This document shows positions 59,659 to 64,000 of a DNA stretch of 64,000 nucleotides, piece after piece. This stretch comes from Paracoccus aeridis (GTDB lineage: Bacteria > Pseudomonadota > Alphaproteobacteria > Rhodobacterales > Rhodobacteraceae), in contig NZ_SELD02000018.1 in NCBI RefSeq assembly GCF_004923205.2, positions 407,028 through 471,027 on the forward strand, written 5' to 3'. The translations under genes were made by a program, and so were the position numbers. Each line of letters begins with the position of its first letter. Within the stretch, counting starts at the first letter, position 1. Below the pieces are notes generated by a model. It did not search any database, was not told the DNA's origin, and saw nothing but the letters and a program-made list of their open reading frames with translations.

Positions 59659-60432
59659 TCAGACCTCCTTCACCGCGCGGCACAGCACCGCGACCGACAC
59701 CGGGCCGCTTCCCGCCGCCAGCAGCGCCTCGGCCGCGGCGGCGAGGGTCGCGCCCGACGTCATCACGTCGTCGACGAGCAGCACCGGCCGCCCCGCCAGC
59801 GCGCCCGCGTGGCGCGCGGGCACCGACATCGCGCCCGCAAGGTTCGCGAAGCGGTCCGCGACGGTGCGGTGGTCCTGCGCGGGCGTGGCCCGGTCGCGGC
59901 GCAGCGCGCGGGGCGCATGGTCCAGCCCATGGACCCGCGCCACCTGCGTCGACAGCAGTTCGGCCTGGTTGTATTTCCGCTTGAGCAGCCGCCGGAAATG
60001 GACCGGCACCGGCACGACCAGCATGCCGGGCGCCACCAGCGGCGCCGCCGCGCGGGCAAGCCACCGGCCCAGCGCGGGGCCGAGGTCGGGCCGGTCCGCG
60101 TGCTTCAGCGCCAGCGCGAGCGTCCGCCCCGTTCCCGCATAGGTCAGCGCCGCGCGTCCCGCGACCCACGGCCGCGGGATCCGCAGGCAGTCGTCGCAGG
60201 CGAGGTCCGCGGGGCCCCCAACGCTTTCGCCCGCCCCCTCGCCGTCGCCCGGCAGCGTCGCGCCGCAGCGCCCGCAGGCCGGGCCCGAGACGAAGTCGGC
60301 CGCCCGCCAGCATGCCGGGCACAGCGCATCGTCGGCATCCACCGTCTCGCCGCAGCACAGGCACTGGCACGGATAGATGATCCGCAGCCCGGCTTTCATC
60401 GCCGCCAGAAGCGACCTAGATTGCAGACCCAT
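59659..60432 (-). CDS. comF: ComF-family phosphoribosyltransferase-like protein
   Basis: A 257-aa ComF protein with an N-terminal zinc-binding region (CQCLCCGE, CPAC, CGRCG, CDDC) and a phosphoribosyltransferase fold including the PRPP-loop motif VLLVDDVMTSGATL. ComF aids transforming-DNA uptake and DNA handling after entry in competent bacteria, and GTA recipients use competence proteins (ComEC, ComF-like) for import, so it may serve the recipient side of GTA transfer. Start at 60432, preceded by AAGGGAAGGGGGG, shares a CATG with the divergent methyltransferase. An ATG at 60399 is also possible. Confidence 0.86.
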   Translation of the reverse strand: MGLQSRSLLAAMKAGLRIIYPCQCLCCGETVDADDALCPACWRAADFVSGPACGRCGATLPGDGEGAGESVGGPADLACDDCLRIPRPWVAGRAALTYAGTGRTLALALKHADRPDLGPALGRWLARAAAPLVAPGMLVVPVPVHFRRLLKRKYNQAELLSTQVARVHGLDHAPRALRRDRATPAQDHRTVADRFANLAGAMSVPARHAGALAGRPVLLVDDVMTSGATLAAAAEALLAAGSGPVSVAVLCRAVKEV

Positions 60433-61309
60433 GGACACCCCCCCTTCCCTTGTCCCGGCGCAGGCACCCCCGCCCGCAACCCCGCCGGCCCCGCGCCTGA
60501 CGGACCGCCCGGCGCTGGTCCGCCAGCGCGCGCGCGCCGCCCGTCCGACCGGGGACCGCACGCCCGAGGACTGGCTGCACCGCATCGCGCTGGACGAGGT
60601 GCAGGATAGGCTCCTGGATATTAACAGGACGTTTACGGACGTGGCCGTCGTCACCGGGATGCCCGCGCCGTGGCGCGCGGCGTTCCCGCGGGCCCGCGTC
60701 GTTCCCGACGATCCCGTGCTGGACCTCGCCCCCGGCACGCTGGACCTCGTGATCCACGCCATGGCGCTGCACTGGGCCGACGATCCCGTGGGTCAGATCG
60801 TGCAGTCCGCCCGCGCCCTGCGCCCCGACGGGCTGTTTCTGGCCATCCTGCCCGGCGGCCAGACCCTGGCCCCGCTGCGCGACGCGCTGGCGCGGGCCGA
60901 GGTGGAGATCACCGGCGGCGCCTCTCCCCGCGTCCTGCCGTTCGGCGAGATCCGCGACCTCGGCGCGCTGCTCGGCCGGGCCGGGCTGGCGCTCACAGTG
61001 GCGGACCAGATGACGCAGGCGGTGAGCTATCGCGACCTGTTCCACCTTGCCGCCGACCTGCGCGCGATGGGCGAGGGGAACGCGCTCGCGCTTCGCCCGC
61101 GCCGGTTCGCGCGCCGCGACGTGTTCCTGCGCGCGGCCGAGATCCTGGCCGGCACCGCCGCCGATCCGCAGGAACCGGGGCGGGTGCGGGTCGGTTTCGA
61201 CCTGGTGGCGCTGACGGGGTGGGCGCCGGCCGAGAACCAGCAGAAGCCGCTTCGCCCCGGCAGCGCGGCGATGTCGCTGGCGGACGCGCTGAAGCCCCGC
61301 CAGCAATGA
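60431..61309 (+). CDS. SAM-dependent methyltransferase (class I, BioC-like)
   Basis: A 292-aa methyltransferase-fold protein resembling BioC/NDUFAF5-type enzymes: LVRQRARAARPTGDRTPEDW at the start, LDLAPGTLDLVIHAMALHWA (acidic motif region), LRPDGLFLAILPGGQTLAPL and VSYRDLFHLAADLRAMGEGN. The SAM glycine loop is poorly conserved here (VAVVTGMPAPW). Substrate is unknown. The Pro-rich first 30 residues are likely disordered. The ATG at 60431 overlaps the comF ATG on the other strand. Stop overlaps a repeat-bearing small frame (ATGA). Confidence 0.83.
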   Translation: MDTPPSLVPAQAPPPATPPAPRLTDRPALVRQRARAARPTGDRTPEDWLHRIALDEVQDRLLDINRTFTDVAVVTGMPAPWRAAFPRARVVPDDPVLDLAPGTLDLVIHAMALHWADDPVGQIVQSARALRPDGLFLAILPGGQTLAPLRDALARAEVEITGGASPRVLPFGEIRDLGALLGRAGLALTVADQMTQAVSYRDLFHLAADLRAMGEGNALALRPRRFARRDVFLRAAEILAGTAADPQEPGRVRVGFDLVALTGWAPAENQQKPLRPGSAAMSLADALKPRQQ

Positions 61310-61467
61310 CCCCGCCAACCCTGACGCCGCCAGACACGACGCCGCCAGTTCCGAGCCTGCCAGACACGAGCCCGCCAGACACGAGTCCGCCCGACACGAG
61401 CCTGCCAGACACGAGCCTGCCAGACATGAGCCCGCCAGAGGACGACAGACGATGCCGAAAGACCTGA
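61306..61467 (+). CDS. Possible 53-aa repeat peptide between the methyltransferase and hemH
   Basis: Open frame beginning ATG overlapping the methyltransferase stop (ATGA) and ending inside hemH (61467, hemH starts 61452). It consists almost wholly of PDTSP/PDTSL pentapeptides. No ribosome binding site beyond the upstream coding sequence and no homology I can judge. It may be a translated coupling leader, or simply repeat DNA. Kept as low confidence. Confidence 0.3.
   Translation: MTPPTLTPPDTTPPVPSLPDTSPPDTSPPDTSLPDTSLPDMSPPEDDRRCRKT
61318..61440 (+). repeat. 15-bp tandem repeat in the hemH leader
   Basis: Seven or so diverged copies of a 15-bp unit (consensus GCCAGACACGAGCCT) fill the gap between the methyltransferase stop and the hemH start. 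The repeat is in frame with the overlapping small open frame. Confidence 0.75.
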
Positions 61468-62510
61468 GCGCCGATCCCTCGACCCCGCCCCACGCGCCGC
61501 CCGGCCACCCGGCGGTGCCGCACGGGCGTGTCGGCGTGCTGGTGGCGAACCTCGGGACGCCCGACGGGCACGACTACTGGTCGATGCGGCGCTATCTCAA
61601 CGAATTCCTGTCGGACAAGCGCGTCATCGACATCCCCGACTGGAAGTGGCAGCCGCTGCTGCAGACCGTCATCCTGGCGAAGCGGCCCTTCACCTCGGGC
61701 GCGAACTACCGCTCGATCTGGAACAACGAGGCGAACGAAAGCCCGCTGCTGACGTTGACGAAGAAGCAGGTGGGCAAGCTGGCGGATGCCTGCGCGGCGC
61801 GCTGGGGCGACCGGGTGATGGTCGATTTCTGCATGCGCTACGGCAATCCCTCGACCGAAAGCGTGCTGACGCGGATGGTCAGGGCGGGCTGCGACCGGAT
61901 CGTGTTCCTGCCGCTGTATCCGCAATACGCGGGGGCCACGACGGCGACCGCCAACGACCAGCTCTTCCGCGCCCTGATGAAGCAGTTCCGCCAGCCCGCT
62001 GTCCGCACGGTGGCGGAGTACTTCGAACGCCCCGGCTACATCGACGCGCTGGCGCAGTCGGTGGAACGGACGCTGGACGGGCACCGGCCGCAGAAGCTGG
62101 TGTGCAGCTATCACGGGATGCCCCGGCGCTACCTGATGCAGGGCGATCCCTACCACTGCCAGTGCCAGAAGACGACGCGGCTTCTGCGCGACCGGCTGGG
62201 CTGGGCCGAGGACGCCATCGACACCTCGTTCCAGTCGGTGTTCGGGCGCGAGGAATGGCTGAAGCCCTACACGGTCGAGCACGTCGCGGCGCTGGCCCGC
62301 GACGGCATCACCGACATCGCCGTGATCTCCCCCGCCTTCGCCACCGACTGCATCGAGACGCTGGAGGAGATCAACGGCGAGATCCGCCACGCCTTCGAGG
62401 AAGCGGGCGGCAAGCGGTTCACATATGTTCCCTGCCTGAACGACGACGACGCGCATATCGCGATGCTGACGGACCTCGTGGCCGAGAACCTGACGGGCTG
62501 GGTGGGCTGA
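61452..62510 (+). CDS. hemH: Ferrochelatase HemH
   Basis: Inserts ferrous iron into protoporphyrin IX, the last step of protoheme synthesis. The 352-aa protein begins VGVLVANLGTPDGHDYWSMR after a 25-residue Pro-rich lead-in, has IWNNEANESPLLTLTKKQ, FCMRYGNPSTESVL, LPLYPQYAGATTATANDQL-type core (YPQYAGATTA), the catalytic His in CSYHGMPRRYL and the second active-site region SFQSVFGREEWLKPYT. It ends in AFATDCIETLEEI. Length and motifs are normal. Confidence 0.95.
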   Translation: MPKDLSADPSTPPHAPPGHPAVPHGRVGVLVANLGTPDGHDYWSMRRYLNEFLSDKRVIDIPDWKWQPLLQTVILAKRPFTSGANYRSIWNNEANESPLLTLTKKQVGKLADACAARWGDRVMVDFCMRYGNPSTESVLTRMVRAGCDRIVFLPLYPQYAGATTATANDQLFRALMKQFRQPAVRTVAEYFERPGYIDALAQSVERTLDGHRPQKLVCSYHGMPRRYLMQGDPYHCQCQKTTRLLRDRLGWAEDAIDTSFQSVFGREEWLKPYTVEHVAALARDGITDIAVISPAFATDCIETLEEINGEIRHAFEEAGGKRFTYVPCLNDDDAHIAMLTDLVAENLTGWVG

Positions 62511-62827
62511 GGGGCCGGATGGGCCGGCGGGCCGCGGGCCACCGACAAGCCGGCGGCTTGCGGCCCTGTCGCAGGAAACCGGGCTGGGCGCATGCTTCCG
62601 CGGCCGAGCGCATCAGAACTCCACAAGAACGCGGGCCCACGGGCGGGCGCGTCCCCCTCCCCTTCGAGCAAACCGGGCCGGGCATCGCATGGCCGCCCGC
62701 GAACCCTGCGCCCGCCCCGCCAGCCACGGAGAACGGGCGCCGCGGCTCGTCTTGGGAACGCGGCGCGCTGCCCCTATATTGCCCCCGACGCCCGCCCGCG
62801 CGGCGGCAAGCTTTCCGAAGGGCCACC
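62511..62827. other. 317-bp intergenic region upstream of hslO
   Basis: No gene recognised. The first 200 bp are GC-rich with short GGCC-type inverted repeats but no terminator with a T run. The 3' end carries a strong promoter candidate for hslO at 62752-62780. Confidence 0.55.
62752..62780 (+). promoter_or_regulatory. Promoter of hslO
   Basis: TTGGGA, 17-bp spacer, TATATT, ending 47 bp before the hslO ATG. It fits sigma70 well; with the preceding C it reads CTTGGGA, close to the heat-shock sigma -35 element CTTGAAA, though the -10 is sigma70-like. Confidence 0.65.
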
Positions 62828-63844
62828 ATGACCGACATCAACCAGATCGCCTGGGACGACACCGTCCTGCCGTTCCAGCTCGACCGCTCCGGCGTGCGCG
62901 GCCGCGTCGCGCGGCTGGACGGGGTGCTGGAACACATCCTCTCGCGCCACGACTACCCCGCGCCCGTCGCGGCCCTGGTTGCCGAGGTCGCGCTGCTCGC
63001 GGCCCTGATCGGGCCGACCGTGAAGCTGCGCTGGAAGCTCAGCCTGCAGGTGCGCGGCAAGGGCGCGATCCGCACCATCGCCGCCGACTACTTCGCCCCC
63101 GCGGCCGAGGGCGAGCCCGCGCGCGTGCGCGCCTGGGCCAGCTTCGACGCCGACCGGCTGGACGACCGGCCCCCCTTCGACCAGATCGGCGAGGGGTATT
63201 TCGCCGTCCTGATCGACCAGGGCGCGGGCAGCCTGCCCTACCAGGGGATCACGCCGCTGGCCTCGGGCTCGCTCTCGGCCTGCGCGGGGACGTATTTCGC
63301 GCAGTCCGAGCAGCTGCCGACCAGCTTCGCGCTGGCCTATGGCGAGAACCGGCTGCCGGGCGACGGCGCGGCGCGCTGGCGCGCGGGGGGCGTGATGCTG
63401 CAGACCCTGCCGGCGCAGCCGGTGGCCGTGGGGGAGGCGGGCGGCAGTGGCGAGGGCGGGCTGATCGAGGCCGCCGACATCCTGCAGGGCGCCGAATCCG
63501 AGGACTGGAACCGCGCCAACCACCTGCTGTCCACGGTCGAGGAGATCGAGCTGATCGGGCCGACCGTCGCGCCGACGGACCTGCTGCTGCGCCTGTTCCA
63601 CGAGGAAACGCCGCGCGTGTTCGACCCGCAGCGGGTCGAGTTCGGCTGCTCGTGCTCGGCCGACCGGGTGCGCGGGACGCTTGCGATCTATTCGGCCAAG
63701 GACATCGCCCACATGACCACGGCCGAGGGCCGCGTGACCGCCGACTGCCAGTTCTGCGGCGCGCATTACGACTTCGACCCCCGCACGCTGGGGTTCGAGG
63801 CGACGATGGACGCCGACGGCAACCCGATCGAGGTGGCCGAGTGA
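62828..63844 (+). CDS. hslO: Hsp33 redox-activated chaperone HslO
   Basis: ATP-independent holdase activated when oxidation releases its zinc. The 338-aa protein has the N-terminal substrate-binding domain (GRVARLDGVLEHILSRHDYP, LSLQVRGKGAIRTIAADYF, ACAGTYFAQSEQLPTSFALA) and a C-terminal redox switch with two cysteine pairs, CSCS (CxC) and CQFC (CxxC), spaced as in the family. The central GGSGEGG loop is a short insertion. Its stop overlaps the GTG of the next gene (GTGA). Confidence 0.94.
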   Translation: MTDINQIAWDDTVLPFQLDRSGVRGRVARLDGVLEHILSRHDYPAPVAALVAEVALLAALIGPTVKLRWKLSLQVRGKGAIRTIAADYFAPAAEGEPARVRAWASFDADRLDDRPPFDQIGEGYFAVLIDQGAGSLPYQGITPLASGSLSACAGTYFAQSEQLPTSFALAYGENRLPGDGAARWRAGGVMLQTLPAQPVAVGEAGGSGEGGLIEAADILQGAESEDWNRANHLLSTVEEIELIGPTVAPTDLLLRLFHEETPRVFDPQRVEFGCSCSADRVRGTLAIYSAKDIAHMTTAEGRVTADCQFCGAHYDFDPRTLGFEATMDADGNPIEVAE

Positions 63845-64000
63845 CAGCTGCCGGGCCCGCCGCCCCGGCCCCCGGCCCAGCCGCATCTTCCGGCCCAGCC
63901 CCGGCCCCTGACCCTGCTTCGGCCCCCGGCCCCGCTTCGGCCCCCGACCCCGCTTCGGCCCCCGGCCCCGCTTCGGCCCCCGGCCCCGCTTCGGCCCCCG
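63841..64000 (+). CDS. 5' end of an unidentified gene with Pro/Ala repeat N-terminus
   Basis: GTG at 63841 overlaps the hslO stop (GTGA) and opens a frame reaching the window edge. The visible 53 codons are wholly Pro/Ala/Gly-rich and dominated by an 18-bp repeat encoding PGPASA. No domain is reached. Genes for CoA-type Nudix hydrolases often follow hslO in this group, but that is only an expectation. The real start of the conserved protein could be further right. Confidence 0.5.
   Translation, partial: MTAAGPAAPAPGPAASSGPAPAPDPASAPGPASAPDPASAPGPASAPGPASAP
63903..64000 (+). repeat. 18-bp tandem repeat at the right edge
   Basis: Five full copies and a partial copy of an 18-bp unit (GGCCCCCGGCCCCGCTTC, with two or three substitutions in the first and third copies) run to the window end. 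They encode PGPASA in the frame following hslO. Confidence 0.85.

Noticed and set aside
60618..60633. CtrA-like TTAA-N7-TTTAC
   Set aside because: Inside the methyltransferase coding region and one base off consensus.
1..64000. tRNA, rRNA, CRISPR arrays, insertion sequences, integrases
   Set aside because: No T-loop/cloverleaf, spaced direct-repeat array, transposase motif or integrase was found on either strand by eye.

Overview
The window is a very GC-rich (roughly 70%), tightly packed stretch of an alphaproteobacterial chromosome. Gene content points to the Rhodobacterales (Rhodobacter/Roseobacter group): a complete Rhodobacter capsulatus-type gene transfer agent (GTA) cluster next to cysE, an alphaproteobacterial-style dcw cluster, and an array of CCUCCUCCC-loop 'cuckoo' (CcsR-type) small RNAs. 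I do not assign a genus. No tRNA, rRNA, CRISPR array or insertion sequence was recognised.

Layout. (1) 1-12.7 kb, minus strand: the dcw operon, read mraZ-rsmH-ftsL-ftsI-murE-murF-mraY-(VOC protein)-murD-ftsW-murG-murC(partial). It makes lipid II and the septal peptidoglycan machine. Most junctions are start/stop overlaps. Candidate MraZ boxes lie upstream of mraZ. (2) 13.3-16 kb: the Fe-S carrier ATPase mrp, then a plus-strand array of eight hairpins whose loops carry CCTCCTCCC, the last with a U-tract terminator, then rlmJ. (3) 16-26 kb: a GFA-family protein, a UPF0173 hydrolase, gatCA, an exported lipoprotein, an AmpD-type amidase, a Hint-domain protein behind a perfect CtrA-type site, an exported 5'-nucleotidase, a DUF952 protein, pyrD and cysE. 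(4) 26-41 kb, minus strand: an apparently intact GTA structural cluster, gp1 to gp15 plus a DUF2793 tail protein. It has a sigma70-like promoter, a terminator-like leader hairpin and several intergenic hairpins. About 0.8 kb upstream of the promoter is non-coding and carries diverged repeats. (5) 42-44.4 kb: fabF and mltG. (6) 44.6-51 kb, plus strand: TelA-family protein, DUF2927 lipoprotein, SPFH-GYF protein, double zinc-ribbon membrane protein, small membrane protein and a PfkB sugar kinase, a possible membrane-stress module. (7) 51-64 kb: an AI-2E-family permease fused to a B12-fold-like and a GAF domain, a nucleoside hydrolase, argD, a stand-alone Lrp-type RAM domain, a PiT phosphate transporter, a Nudix hydrolase with a repetitive tail, arfB, comF, a SAM methyltransferase, hemH, hslO, and a partial Pro/Ala-repeat gene running off the right edge.

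Recurring oddities are in-frame 15-bp or 18-bp GC-rich tandem repeats at gene junctions or termini (murG start, hemH leader, Nudix tail, last gene) and frequent GTG/TTG starts. The strongest non-textbook signals are the eight-hairpin anti-Shine-Dalgarno RNA array, the promoter/leader-peptide/terminator arrangement in front of the GTA cluster, and the TelA-SPFH-zinc-ribbon module. All functional statements are from reading motifs and gene order by eye. No database search was run.
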